A DNA stretch of 64,000 bases from JACVRW01 sp963716215 (GCA_963716215.1 OY970298.1:1984001-2048000); one strand, 5' to 3'. Positions 25,259 to 33,719 are shown, counted from the stretch's first letter. Numbers and translations are program-made. The notes: generated by a model not told the origin, from the sequence alone.

Positions 25259-25987
25259 ATGGCCGAGCCGTACAACCCAACGCGCCGCCGGCTGCTGCGC
25301 GATCTCACCGGCGCCGGGGTCGGCATCGCCGGGGCCGGCCTGATCGGCTGCGCCGATGAGGAGAAGGGCGCGGCGGACGCGGCTACGCCTTCATGCACGC
25401 TCACCCCGGAGCTGACCGAGGGCCCCTTCTACCTCGACCTGGACAAGATCCGGCGCGACGTGACCGAGGGCAAGCGGGGCCTGCGGCTGGATTTGCGCGT
25501 CAAGGTCGTGAACGCCACCACCTGCAAGCCGCTCGAGGACGCGGCCGTGGAGATCTGGCACGCCGACGCCGGGGGCACCTATTCGGGCTTCGCCCAGGAG
25601 GGCACCGCCGGAGAGACGTACCTGCGCGGCGTGCAGCTGACAGGCGCGAACGGCGTGGCCCAGTTCCGGACGGTCTACCCCGGGTGGTACGAGGGCCGTG
25701 CGATCCACATCCACCTCAAGGCCCACGTCGGTGGACGGGCGGCCGGTCGCAAGTACAGGGGCGGCCGCACGGCGTACACCGGCCAGCTGTTCTTCAACGA
25801 GTCGGTCAATGACCGGATCGTGCGGCTGTCGCCCTACAACGGGCGCGGCGGCACGCGGCTGCGCAACCGCGACGACGGCATCTACGGCCAGGCGGGCTCG
25901 GGCAGCCTGGTGCGCCTGCGGCGGCGCAAGGCGAGCACGATCCGCGACGGGCTGATCGGGACGATCACCGTCGGCGTCGAGGCGTGA
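25259..25987 (+). CDS. Secreted intradiol ring-cleavage dioxygenase-like lipoprotein
   Basis: This 242-residue protein begins with a Tat-like RRRLLRDLTGAGVGIAGAGL segment ending in a lipobox (LIGC, Cys31), so it is probably exported and lipid-anchored. The catechol/protocatechuate dioxygenase fold follows, with iron ligands Tyr108, Tyr144 (PGWYEGRAIHIH), His150 and His152. Exported members of this family have uncertain substrates. ATG chosen for its AAGGAGA ribosome site and the signal peptide. Response-regulator-type repeats precede it and a strong hairpin follows. Confidence 0.88.
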   Translation: MAEPYNPTRRRLLRDLTGAGVGIAGAGLIGCADEEKGAADAATPSCTLTPELTEGPFYLDLDKIRRDVTEGKRGLRLDLRVKVVNATTCKPLEDAAVEIWHADAGGTYSGFAQEGTAGETYLRGVQLTGANGVAQFRTVYPGWYEGRAIHIHLKAHVGGRAAGRKYRGGRTAYTGQLFFNESVNDRIVRLSPYNGRGGTRLRNRDDGIYGQAGSGSLVRLRRRKASTIRDGLIGTITVGVEA

Positions 25988-25993
25988 TGGGCG

Positions 25994-26030
25994 AAGGAGC
26001 CGGCCGACCCCCGACGTCGGCCGGCTCCTT
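25994..26030. terminator. Bidirectional terminator, 15-bp stem
   Basis: AAGGAGCCGGCCGAC and its exact complement flank a 7-base loop between two convergent genes (dioxygenase ending 25987 and small secreted protein ending 26037). The stem has A-pairs at its base and could act on both strands. Confidence 0.85.
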
Positions 26031-26036
26031 GGTCCC

Positions 26037-26342
26037 TTACAGCGCGACGGTCTCGCCCGATGGGGCGGTGTCGGAGCTGTCGTTGCTGCCCTGCTCCTTC
26101 GGGCAGGGGTGGTCCGGCGAGCGCTGACCCTCGGGCGCTCCGCCAGGGGCGGCCGGCCCGGGGGCCTGGCCGTAGGGGTTGGCCTGCCGGTCCTGCGACT
26201 GCGCGGCGGTGTTGCCGCTGCCGCCGCCGTCGCCCTCGGCAAACGCTCCGCTCACCGGCAGGGCGATCGCGAGGCAGGCCAGTCCCGCGGCGGCGATGAT
26301 CGCCACCGTGCGCCGGCTTGCGGCCGGCTGTTGGCTGTCCAT
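26037..26342 (-). CDS. Small secreted protein of unknown function
   Basis: This 101-residue protein has a signal peptide (RRTVAIIAAAGLACLAIALP, cleavage near AFA-EG) and a low-complexity mature part rich in Gly, Ser, Gln and Pro. A GAGGAG ribosome site precedes the ATG. It is divergent from a truncated response regulator, and the shared upstream region holds 11-bp-phased repeats, so it may be a target of that system. No function can be assigned. Confidence 0.65.
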   Translation of the reverse strand: MDSQQPAASRRTVAIIAAAGLACLAIALPVSGAFAEGDGGGSGNTAAQSQDRQANPYGQAPGPAAPGGAPEGQRSPDHPCPKEQGSNDSSDTAPSGETVAL

Positions 26343-26415
26343 CTGGTGCTCCTCGTGTCGGGGAAATGGACCCCGACGACGCTAGGCGTGGCGGCTGGGA
26401 GATCGGTGGGAGCTT

Positions 26416-26454
26416 CCTGAGACTCCGCCCAGGCCGTTCCCAGGAAGTTCCAAG
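26416..26454. promoter_or_regulatory. Four 11-bp-phased repeats, TCCCAG type
   Basis: CCTGAG (26416), GCCCAG (26427), TCCCAG (26438) and TCCAAG (26449) recur every 11 bp between the small secreted protein and the truncated response regulator. They match the array at 25175-25202 and probably bind the same OmpR-type regulator. Confidence 0.55.
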
Positions 26455-26478
26455 CTTTCGGCGCGACAATGACGCGTG

Positions 26479-26704
26479 ATGTCGGCCGAATCACCGCGAG
26501 TGCTCGTCGTCGACGACGAACCCAACATCGTCGACGTGATCACGATGGCCCTCCGCTACCAGGGCTTCGAGGCGGCGTCGGCCGCCACCGGCCAGGAGGC
26601 GCTGGCCGCGGTCGAGAGCTTTCGCCCGCAGGTGATGATCCTCGACGTGATGCTGCCCGACATGGAGGGCTTCGAGGTGGCCGAGCGCCTGGGCGCAGAG
26701 CGGT
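26479..26704 (+). pseudogene. Truncated OmpR-type response regulator
   Basis: Only the receiver half survives: RVLVVDDEPNIVDVITMAL, phosphoacceptor Asp56 in LDVMLPDMEGFEV, then the frame runs into unrelated sequence (AERSTSM-stop at 26718). The conserved Thr and Lys of the receiver and the whole DNA-binding domain are missing. The break coincides with the truncated end of an opposite-strand glycosyltransferase, so a deletion or rearrangement joined the two. It lies upstream of a broken histidine kinase, as expected for a former two-component operon. Confidence 0.85.
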
Positions 26705-27005
26705 CGACGTCCATGTAGCAGACGACGTCTGCCTCGGTGCGCTCCCAGGCCGCCCGCAGCGCCCGGCCGCGCCCCTTGTCGCCCAGCGCCAGCAGCTCGA
26801 CGCCGGGCAGGTCCTCCGCGAGCGCCATCGAGACCCGCGGCGTTTCGTCCGTGCTGCCGTTGTCGGCGATCACGATGCGCCAGGCGAAGCCCGCGGAGCT
26901 GCTGAGGTAGTCGTGCAGGCGGCGGATCGACGCGGGCAGGGTGCCCTGCTCGTTGTGCACCGGCACGACCACGTCGACCGAATGCGGGGCGCTGGCGGAG
27001 TTCAT
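26705..27005 (-). pseudogene. Truncated family 2 glycosyltransferase (N-terminal part)
   Basis: About 100 residues of a GT-A domain remain: VDVVVPVHNEQGTLPASIRR, IADNGSTDETPRVSMALAE, and the start of the metal-binding site CYMDVD. The frame then enters the antisense of the response regulator and is no longer a glycosyltransferase. Full-length members are usually longer than 230 residues. A CTGAG-N6-CTGAG site 45 bases upstream looks like its former response-regulator-controlled promoter. Confidence 0.82.
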
Positions 27006-27049
27006 GGCGCCACCATCGGCCCGGGCCGCTAGAGGAGCCTGTGGCGTGG

Positions 27050-27065
27050 CTGAGAGTTCCCTGAG
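27050..27065 (-). promoter_or_regulatory. CTCAG-N6-CTCAG site (minus strand)
   Basis: Read on the minus strand, CTCAG recurs with 11-bp period, 45 bases upstream of the glycosyltransferase remnant. The same arrangement occurs at 31592 and 33652 beside the intact two-component system. Confidence 0.6.
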
Positions 27066-27149
27066 TTCGGCTCCTTATGTTGCTCTAACAATCGCGTTCG
27101 ACAATGGCCTGACGCTCGAGCCGCGGGCCCGTGTGCACGGAGATCCGGA

Positions 27150-28125
27150 GTGCGCATCGACGGGACGCCCCGAGGGAGCGGGTCGTGTCTCGCCGCTGCC
27201 CGGCGACGAAGAGCCGCCGCCGAGGGGCTGCTGTTCGTGGGGGCGGCCGGCGTCGCGCTCGGCGCGGGTCTCGGGGCGCTGGTGGCGCGCACCGCGCTGG
27301 CGCCGATCGCCCGCTTCACCCGCCGCACCGAGGAGCTGGCGGCCGACCCGGACCCGTCCGAACGGATCGAGGTGACCGGCCAGGACGAGCTCGGCCGGCT
27401 CGCGCGCAGCTTCAACACCACGCTCGACGCCCTGGAGCGCTCCGTGGAGGCGCAGCGCCACCTGGTCGCCGACGCCAGCCACGAGCTGCGCACGCCGATC
27501 GCGAGCCTGCGCGCGAACATCCAGACGCTCCAGGACGCCGACCGGCTGCCGGCGCACGAGAGCGCGCGCGCTGCGCGCCGACATCGTCGAGGAGCTGGAC
27601 GAGCTGACCGCGCTGGTGGCGGACATCGTCGAGCTCGCGCGCGGCACGAAGCCGCACGAGCTGGCCGACGACGTGCGCCTCGACCAGATCGTCGAGGCGG
27701 CCGCGGAGCGCGCACGGGTACGGGCGGGCGACCGCGTGGACTTCCGCGTGACGGCCGAGCCGACCGTGGTCCGCGGCGAGCCGCAGCGCATCCAGCGGGC
27801 GGTGTCGAACCTGGTCGACAACGCCGTCAAGTGGAGCCCGCCCGGCGCGACCGTGGAGCTGGAGCTGACGCGCGGGGAGCTGACCGTGCGCGACCACGGA
27901 CCGGGCTTCGCCGACGTCGACCTTCCGCACGTGTTCGAGCGCTTCTACCGCGCGGAGAGCGCGCGCGGGCTGCCCGGCTCTGGACTGGGGCTGGCGATCG
28001 TCCGCCAGGCGGCCGAGGCCCACGGCGGGTTTGCGTCCGCAGCCAACGCCCCCGGCGGCGGTGGCCTGGTGCGCGTGTCGTTCGGCGCGCCCACGCGCGC
28101 GTCCTCCCAGCCGGCGCTCAGCTAG
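27150..28125 (+). pseudogene. Histidine kinase, N-terminally eroded and frameshifted
   Basis: Recognisable parts are one membrane segment (LLFVGAAGVALGAGLGALVA), a HAMP domain (RTALAPIARFTRRTEELA), the dimerisation motif DASHELRTPIASLRANIQT and, after a frameshift near 27,560-27,580, DIVEELDELTALVADIVELA and the ATPase domain (NLVDNAVKWSPPG, GSGLGLAIVRQ). The first membrane segment and sensor region expected upstream are missing or scrambled. With the truncated regulator it forms the remains of a two-component system. The 27616-28125 part alone could still be translated as a free ATPase domain. Confidence 0.82.
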
Positions 28126-28129
28126 GCGG

Positions 28130-29563
28130 CTACCCGCGGGCGCGGGCTTGCGACCCGCTCCCGGCGAGCGCCACACCCGGCTTGGGCCGACCCGGGATCA
28201 GCGTCGCGGCCACTACCGCGAGCAGCAGCGCGGCCGTGCCCATCAGGAAGGCGGCGGTGAAGCCGGACTCCGAGGCGAAGTCGCTCCCGGACACCACCTG
28301 GCTTGCCACGATCGCGGCGGCGATCTGGCCTCCGAACGCTCCCCCGATCGTGCGCATGATCGTGTTCATCCCGGTTGCCTCGCCCGTCTGGCTCTGCGGC
28401 ACCGCGTCCACGATCAGGTTCGCCATGGAGGCGAACGACAGGCCGATGCCGAAGCCGAGCAACGCGACGGCCACCAGGATCTCCCACGTCTCGGAGTGGG
28501 CCACCGACAGCATGGCGAAGCTCAGCGACGCGGAGATGGTGCCGAGCAGCAGCGGCACCTTCGAGCCCACGCGATTCGCGAGCGTGCCCGCCAGCGGCCC
28601 GGCAACGAGCATGATCACCGCCGACGGCAGCATGAACAGCCCGGCGCCGGTGACCCCGACGCCAAACCCGTAGCCGGTGGACTCCGGGGCCTGGACGAAC
28701 TGCGGGATCAGGATGAAAGAGCCGAACATCCCGAACCCGATCAAGAAGCCGGTCAGGTTGACGGTCCATACCGAGCGCAGCCGCAGCAGGTCCACGTCCA
28801 CGAGCGGCTGGTGCACGCGCTGCTCGAAGCGAACCCAGATCGCGAGGATCACCACGGCACCGGTGAACAGGCCTACGATCGGCGCGGAGCCCCAGCCCCA
28901 GCGGGCGCCCTCGCTGACCGCAAGCATCAGGCACACGAGCCCCGCCGACAGCAGCACGGTGCCGGTCCAGTCGATCCGCGCCGGCGACTTCACCGGCGAC
29001 TCCGGCACGAAGAAGTGGGTGGCCACGATCGCGACCACCACGACCGCAAAGCCGAACCAGAAGATCCACTCGTAGGAGAGGTGGTCCACGATCAGGCCGC
29101 TCAGCACCAGCCCGGCGCCGCCGCCGATGCCGAACGTGGCCGAGATCAGACCGATTCCCGTGGCCACGCGCTCGCGCGGGAACTCGTCGCGGATGATCCC
29201 GAAGGCGAGCGGGAAGACCGCGCCGGCGGCGCCCTGCACCGCCCGGCCCGCGATCAGCAGGGCGATGCTGTGCGACATCGCCGCGATCAGCGATCCGACC
29301 GCGAACAGGCACAGCACGGCGACGAGCATGCGCTCCTTGCCGAACATGTCGCCCATGCGGCCGAAGATCGGGGTGGCGATCGAGGCCGTGAGCAGGTAGA
29401 CGGTGAGCACCCACGTGACCGATGTGGTCGAGGCATCGAGCTCGCGCTGGATCGCCGGCAGCGCGGGGGCCACCATCGTCTGCAGCAGGGCGTACGACAG
29501 CGCCGCCACCGCCAGCACGGCCAGCGTGATGTTGTAGTTCTGGCGCTCGGGTTGGTCGCTCAC
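28130..29563 (-). CDS. MFS drug-efflux transporter (DHA2 type)
   Basis: This 477-residue membrane protein has about 14 hydrophobic segments. It shows the loop motif GRMGDMFGKERML between segments 2 and 3 and the motif-C-like GIGGGAGLVLSGLI. The start is the GTG that overlaps the preceding MFS gene by 4 bases. It is third in a MarR-MFS-MFS operon, an arrangement usual for export of toxic organic compounds. Confidence 0.92.
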   Translation of the reverse strand: MSDQPERQNYNITLAVLAVAALSYALLQTMVAPALPAIQRELDASTTSVTWVLTVYLLTASIATPIFGRMGDMFGKERMLVAVLCLFAVGSLIAAMSHSIALLIAGRAVQGAAGAVFPLAFGIIRDEFPRERVATGIGLISATFGIGGGAGLVLSGLIVDHLSYEWIFWFGFAVVVVAIVATHFFVPESPVKSPARIDWTGTVLLSAGLVCLMLAVSEGARWGWGSAPIVGLFTGAVVILAIWVRFEQRVHQPLVDVDLLRLRSVWTVNLTGFLIGFGMFGSFILIPQFVQAPESTGYGFGVGVTGAGLFMLPSAVIMLVAGPLAGTLANRVGSKVPLLLGTISASLSFAMLSVAHSETWEILVAVALLGFGIGLSFASMANLIVDAVPQSQTGEATGMNTIMRTIGGAFGGQIAAAIVASQVVSGSDFASESGFTAAFLMGTAALLLAVVAATLIPGRPKPGVALAGSGSQARARG

Positions 29564-31053
29564 GCCGCCGCGCCCTCCGGCACCGTCTCGCGCACGCTGC
29601 GGCGCAGTGGGGTCTCGGGGATCAGCAGCACGAGCGCGAGGGCCAGCGCCATCAGCGGCAGGCCGATCAGGAACACGGGATGGATCGCGTGCGCGAGCTG
29701 GTCGCGCGCCGCCGCGTTGCCCACGCCGTCGCCGTCGCCCTGGAGGGCGGCGCCGGCTGCCGCGCCGGCCGGCAGGCCGGCGGCCAGGATCGCGCCCATC
29801 ACGGTCACGCCGATGGTGCCGCCGGTGGTACGGAAGAACTGCCCGGCGCTCGTGGCCACGCCCAGCTGCGAGCTGGGCACCGCGTTCTGCACCACCAGCA
29901 CGAGGTTCTGCAGCAGCAGTCCCAGTCCGAGGCCGAGCACCACCATCGCGAGCGTCGCGGCTCCGTGGGTGGAGCTCTGGTTGAGCTCGCTGAGCAGCGC
30001 GAAGCCGCCCGCCATCAGCACGGGGCCGCTCACGAGCGCCCAGCGATAGTGACCGGTACGGGAGATCAGCTGACCGCTGCCCACGCTCGTGACCACCAGG
30101 GCGAGCATCAGCGGGGTGAGCACGAGCCCGGAGTCGGTGGCCGACTCGCCGAGCACGCCCTGCACGTAGAGCGGGACGAACATGATCGCGCCGAACATCG
30201 CGATCCCCACGGCGAACGAGGCCCCGGCCGCTGCCGTGAACGTGCGCAGCTTGAACAGCGAGACCGGCACGATCGGGTTGGGGGTGCGCCGCTCGTGCCA
30301 GGCCAGCACCGCGAGTAGGACGACCCCGGCGCCGTAGAGGCCGAGCACCTCGGCGGAGCCCCACGGCGCCTCCTGGCCGCCGCGGACGGTAGCCAGCAGC
30401 AGGCTCGAGACCCCGGCCGCGAGCAGGCCCGCACCGAGGTAGTCGATGCTGCCCGCGCGTTCCGGGTGGGGCGGTATGCGCAGCGTGACCAGCACGACGG
30501 CGAGCGCCACCAGCCCCACCGGCAGCGAGACGAAGAACACCCAGCGCCAGTCGGCGTGGTCGGCGATCCAGCCACCGCTGAACGGGCCGAGCACCGAGGC
30601 CAGCCCGAACACGGCGCCGGTCAGGCCCTGCCAGCGCCCGCGCTCGGAGGGCGGCACGAGGTCGCCGATGACGGCCATCGCGAGCGGGATCAGCGCGCCG
30701 GCGCCCAGGCCCTGGACGGCGCGGGCGATCACGAGCTGGGTCATCGAGTCGGCCGTGCCGCCGATCACGGCCCCGCCCATGAAGATCACGATGCCGGCAG
30801 CGAAGAAGGGCCTGCGGCCGTAGACATCGGAGAGCCGGCCGTAGATCGGCACGGTCACGGTCGAGGCGAGCATGTAGGCAGAGAAGACCCAGGAGTAGTG
30901 CGACACGCCGCCCAGGTCCTCGACGATGTGCGGCAGCGCCGTGGCCACGATCGTCTGGTTGAGGGCCGCGAGCAGCATGCCGAGCAGCACGCCGGAGAAC
31001 GCGGCGATCGTCGCGCGCTGGGAGAGCAGATAGCCCGGGCGCGGCTCGCTCAC
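29560..31053 (-). CDS. MFS drug-efflux transporter (EmrB/QacA, DHA2)
   Basis: This 497-residue protein has 14 predicted membrane helices, the motif D1 LNQTIVATALPHI, the loop GRLSDVYGRRP and motif C (VLGPFSGGWIAD). Proton-driven export of drugs or other hydrophobic compounds is expected. It overlaps both the MarR gene and the next transporter by 4 bases. The presence of two different DHA2 proteins in one operon is unusual but known. Confidence 0.93.
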   Translation of the reverse strand: MSEPRPGYLLSQRATIAAFSGVLLGMLLAALNQTIVATALPHIVEDLGGVSHYSWVFSAYMLASTVTVPIYGRLSDVYGRRPFFAAGIVIFMGGAVIGGTADSMTQLVIARAVQGLGAGALIPLAMAVIGDLVPPSERGRWQGLTGAVFGLASVLGPFSGGWIADHADWRWVFFVSLPVGLVALAVVLVTLRIPPHPERAGSIDYLGAGLLAAGVSSLLLATVRGGQEAPWGSAEVLGLYGAGVVLLAVLAWHERRTPNPIVPVSLFKLRTFTAAAGASFAVGIAMFGAIMFVPLYVQGVLGESATDSGLVLTPLMLALVVTSVGSGQLISRTGHYRWALVSGPVLMAGGFALLSELNQSSTHGAATLAMVVLGLGLGLLLQNLVLVVQNAVPSSQLGVATSAGQFFRTTGGTIGVTVMGAILAAGLPAGAAAGAALQGDGDGVGNAAARDQLAHAIHPVFLIGLPLMALALALVLLIPETPLRRSVRETVPEGAAA

Positions 31054-31523
31054 AGCTCCTCCATCACCCCCGCCAGGCGCCGCAGCAGGTCGGCGGCCAC
31101 GCGGCGCTCGTCGGGCGCGAACGACGACGCGATCTGCTCCCGCACCTTGGCGTAGCCGTCCAGCTTCGCGCTCAGAGCGCGCCGCCCGGCCGCGGTCAGT
31201 GAGATGAGCACGGCACGGCGGTCACCCGGGTCGTGGATGCGCGACACCCAGCCGCGTGCAAGCAGCACGTCCGCCATCCGCGTGGCGGTGGGGGAGGACA
31301 CGCCCGCCGCCTCGGCGAGCTGCCCATTGGTCAGCGGTCCCGCGAGCAGCGGCTCGAGCAGGTGGAACTGAGCCAGCGAGATGCCGTCCGGCGAGGGCCG
31401 GCTGGCCGCTCGGCCGCGGGCACGGCGTGCGGCCCGAAAGAACTCCGCGAGGGCCTCGCTGAACTCCGCCGCCGCCTCTGCACCGTGGGCTGGTAGGTCC
31501 GACGATCGCGTCTGATTGGCCAC
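31050..31523 (-). CDS. MarR-family repressor of the efflux operon
   Basis: This 157-residue winged helix protein has LTNGQLAEAAGVSSPTATRM as recognition region and HDPGDRRAVLISLTAAGRR as wing. It is first gene of the MarR-MFS-MFS operon and has a palindrome about 25 bases upstream. GTG start at 31523. MarR proteins in this position usually repress their own operon until a phenolic or drug ligand binds. Confidence 0.92.
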   Translation of the reverse strand: MANQTRSSDLPAHGAEAAAEFSEALAEFFRAARRARGRAASRPSPDGISLAQFHLLEPLLAGPLTNGQLAEAAGVSSPTATRMADVLLARGWVSRIHDPGDRRAVLISLTAAGRRALSAKLDGYAKVREQIASSFAPDERRVAADLLRRLAGVMEEL

Positions 31524-31548
31524 AGCAAAAGGTTAGCAACGCATTGAT

Positions 31549-31558
31549 TAGGTACCTA
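31549..31558. promoter_or_regulatory. Palindrome TAGGTACCTA upstream of MarR operon
   Basis: This 10-base perfect palindrome, extended by a further TACCTA copy to 31562, lies 25 bases upstream of the MarR start in an AT-richer gap. It is the best candidate MarR operator here. Confidence 0.5.
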
Positions 31559-31591
31559 CCTATTAGCGGAACGCCTGTCCGGGGCCTTGTT

Positions 31592-31607
31592 CTCAGCCGG
31601 CTCTCAG
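31592..31607 (+). promoter_or_regulatory. CTCAG-N6-CTCAG site before the response regulator
   Basis: Two CTCAG boxes 11 bp apart directly precede the response regulator gene. The identical arrangement lies 53 bases upstream of the PepSY gene. This suggests autoregulation by an OmpR-type activator bound at the -35 position. Confidence 0.65.
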
Positions 31608-31629
31608 CTGAGCGTCCATGATTGGGCCC

Positions 31630-32310
31630 ATGCGCGTGCTCGTGGTGGAGGACGACGTGCGCATGGCCGCAGCCATCCGCCGCGGCCTGCGCTTCGAGGG
31701 TCTTGTCGTGGACGTCGCCGCCGGTGGGGAGGAGGCGCTGCGCAAGGTCTCGGCCATCGACTACGACGCGATCGTCCTCGACGTGATGCTTCCGGACCTC
31801 GACGGCTTCGAGACCTGCCGCCGACTGCGGGCGGATGGCATCTGGGTGCCGGTCCTGATGCTCACCGCCCGCGACGCCATCGAAGATCGTGTCCGCGGCC
31901 TCGACGGCGGCGCGGACGACTATCTGACCAAGCCCTTCTCGCTGGCGGAGCTGCTTGCGCGACTACGAGCGCTGGTGAGGCGCGGGCCGGTCGAGCGCCC
32001 GGCGGTCCTAGAGGTGGGCGACCTGCGGCTCGATCCCTCCACGCGCGAGGTCAGGCGCGGCGACCAGGCCATCGAGCTGTCCGCCCGTGAGTTCGGGTTG
32101 CTGGAGACCTTCATGCGCCGGCCCGGGCAGGTGTTCACGCAGCCCCAGCTGCTCGAGGCCGCCTGGGACCTGGGCTACGAACAGCGGTCGAACGTGGTCG
32201 AGGTCTACGTGCGCTACGTGCGCGAGAAGATTGACCGCCCGTTCGGCGTCGAATCGATCGAGACGGTGCGCGGCGTGGGCTACCGGATGCGCAAGGACGG
32301 GGGCGCGTGA
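31630..32310 (+). CDS. OmpR-family response regulator
   Basis: This 226-residue regulator starts MRVLVVEDD, with phosphoacceptor Asp51 (IVLDVMLPD), Thr in MLTARD and Lys in LTKPFS. A winged-helix DNA-binding domain follows (ELSAREFGLLETFMRRPGQV to ETVRGVGYRMRKD). An ATG twelve bases upstream (31618) is possible, but the downstream ATG suits the family start and a promoter with the CTCAG pair at -35. The kinase gene overlaps by 4 bases. Confidence 0.94.
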   Translation: MRVLVVEDDVRMAAAIRRGLRFEGLVVDVAAGGEEALRKVSAIDYDAIVLDVMLPDLDGFETCRRLRADGIWVPVLMLTARDAIEDRVRGLDGGADDYLTKPFSLAELLARLRALVRRGPVERPAVLEVGDLRLDPSTREVRRGDQAIELSAREFGLLETFMRRPGQVFTQPQLLEAAWDLGYEQRSNVVEVYVRYVREKIDRPFGVESIETVRGVGYRMRKDGGA

Positions 32311-33710
32311 GCCGGCTCCCGATCCGCGCGCGGCTCACGATCGCGTTCGCGGTCGCCATGGTGCTGGTCCTCGCCGGTGCCGGCCTGTTCGTTTACCTGC
32401 GGTTGAAGGCCGACTTGGACGAGAGTGTCAGCGCCGGCCTGAGCAGCAGGGCAGCGGGAGTGGCCGCGTCGCACACGGCGGCGGCGGGGGCGCCCGGCGA
32501 GCCGGAGGAGGGCTTCGCGCAGCTCCTCGACAGCCGTGGCGGGGTGCTCGACGCGGCGGGCGGCGCTCGCGGCCGGGTCCTAAGCGCTGGCGAGCTGAGG
32601 CGGGCGGCGGCTGGCGACCGGGTGCTGGTGGAGCGGCAGGTTCCGGGGGTCGATGGGGAGGCGCGCGTGCTCGCGAGACCGGCGGACGGGGACGGGGCGA
32701 GCGTGGTCGTGGTGGGGCAGTCGCTGGGCGACCGCGACGAGGCCTTGTCGGGACTGGTCGCGTCCTTCGCGATCGGGGGGCCGATTGCGGTGCTGGTCGC
32801 GTCGCTGCTCGGCTATGCCTTGGCGACCGCCGGCCTACGGCCGGTCGAGGCGATGCGGCGGCGTGCTCAGCACGTGTCGCTGAGCGACGCGAACGAGCGG
32901 CTGCCGCTGCCGCGTGCCCGTGACGAGATCAGGCGCCTCGGCGAGACCCTCAACGAGATGCTGGAGCGGCTGCGTGGCTCGTTCGAGCGCGAGCGGCGCT
33001 TCGTGGCGGATGCCAGCCACGAGCTGCGCACGCCGGTCGCCGTGATCAAGACCGAGCTGGAGGGCGCCCTGCGAGCCGGCGGACACGCGCCCGAGGTGCG
33101 TTCCGCCTTGGTGGCGGCCGTCGAGGAGTGCGACCACCTCGCCCAGCTCGCGGAGGACCTGCTGGTGCTGGCGCGCTCGGGCGACGGCGGCCTGCCGGTG
33201 CGGCCGGAGCGCCTGGCGGTGCCCGAGCTGCTCGACGGCATCCGCGAGCGATTCGCCGACCGCGCCGGGCAGGCCGGGCGTCCGATCCGGGTGGCCGTGG
33301 TCGACGGGCTATGGGCCGACGCCGATCCACTGCGGATGCGCCAGGCGCTCGCCAACCTCGTCGACAACGCGCTGCGCTACGGGGACGGAGAGATCGTGCT
33401 CGCCGCGAGTCCGCTCCCCGGGGGTGGGGTGGAGTTGAGCGTGGCGGACGACGGCCCCGGCTTTCCGGCCGATCTGGGAGAGCGCGCCTTCGAGCGCTTC
33501 GCGCGCGGCGACCTGGCCCGCACGCGCGGTGGCACCGGCCTCGGCCTGGCGATCGTCCGTGCGATCGCCGAGGCCCATGGGGGCCGCGCCGAGATCGTCT
33601 CCGACGGCTCCACGTGCGTGCGCATCGTGCTGCCGGTGGGGGGAACGACGGCTCAGGGTCGTCTCAGCGGGCAAACGTACGGTGCTCTCCATGGACAACC
33701 CGACCCCTAG
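32307..33710 (+). CDS. Sensor histidine kinase
   Basis: This 467-residue membrane kinase has helices at about 12-31 and 152-174 flanking a 120-residue extracytoplasmic sensor, then HAMP, the phosphoacceptor His238 in DASHELRTP, and an ATPase domain (NLVDNALRYGDG, DDGPGFP, GGTGLGLAIVRAI). The GTG start overlaps the regulator stop. The signal is unknown. Downstream is a PepSY gene preceded by the same site as the regulator. Confidence 0.95.
   Translation: MSRLPIRARLTIAFAVAMVLVLAGAGLFVYLRLKADLDESVSAGLSSRAAGVAASHTAAAGAPGEPEEGFAQLLDSRGGVLDAAGGARGRVLSAGELRRAAAGDRVLVERQVPGVDGEARVLARPADGDGASVVVVGQSLGDRDEALSGLVASFAIGGPIAVLVASLLGYALATAGLRPVEAMRRRAQHVSLSDANERLPLPRARDEIRRLGETLNEMLERLRGSFERERRFVADASHELRTPVAVIKTELEGALRAGGHAPEVRSALVAAVEECDHLAQLAEDLLVLARSGDGGLPVRPERLAVPELLDGIRERFADRAGQAGRPIRVAVVDGLWADADPLRMRQALANLVDNALRYGDGEIVLAASPLPGGGVELSVADDGPGFPADLGERAFERFARGDLARTRGGTGLGLAIVRAIAEAHGGRAEIVSDGSTCVRIVLPVGGTTAQGRLSGQTYGALHGQPDP
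33652..33667 (+). promoter_or_regulatory. CTCAG-N6-CTCAG site and -10 before PepSY gene
   Basis: Two CTCAG boxes with 11-bp period lie within the end of the kinase gene. A TACGGT -10-like hexamer follows at 33678-33683, 10 bases downstream. This is the geometry of an OmpR-type activator site that replaces the -35 element. Confidence 0.65.
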
Positions 33711-33719
33711 GAGGCACAT

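Noticed and set aside
26476..27032. Forward open frame of 187 codons crossing the truncated regulator
   Set aside because: It lies in a different frame from the receiver domain and has Arg/Gly-rich content; the in-frame receiver remnant and antisense glycosyltransferase explain the coding signal.
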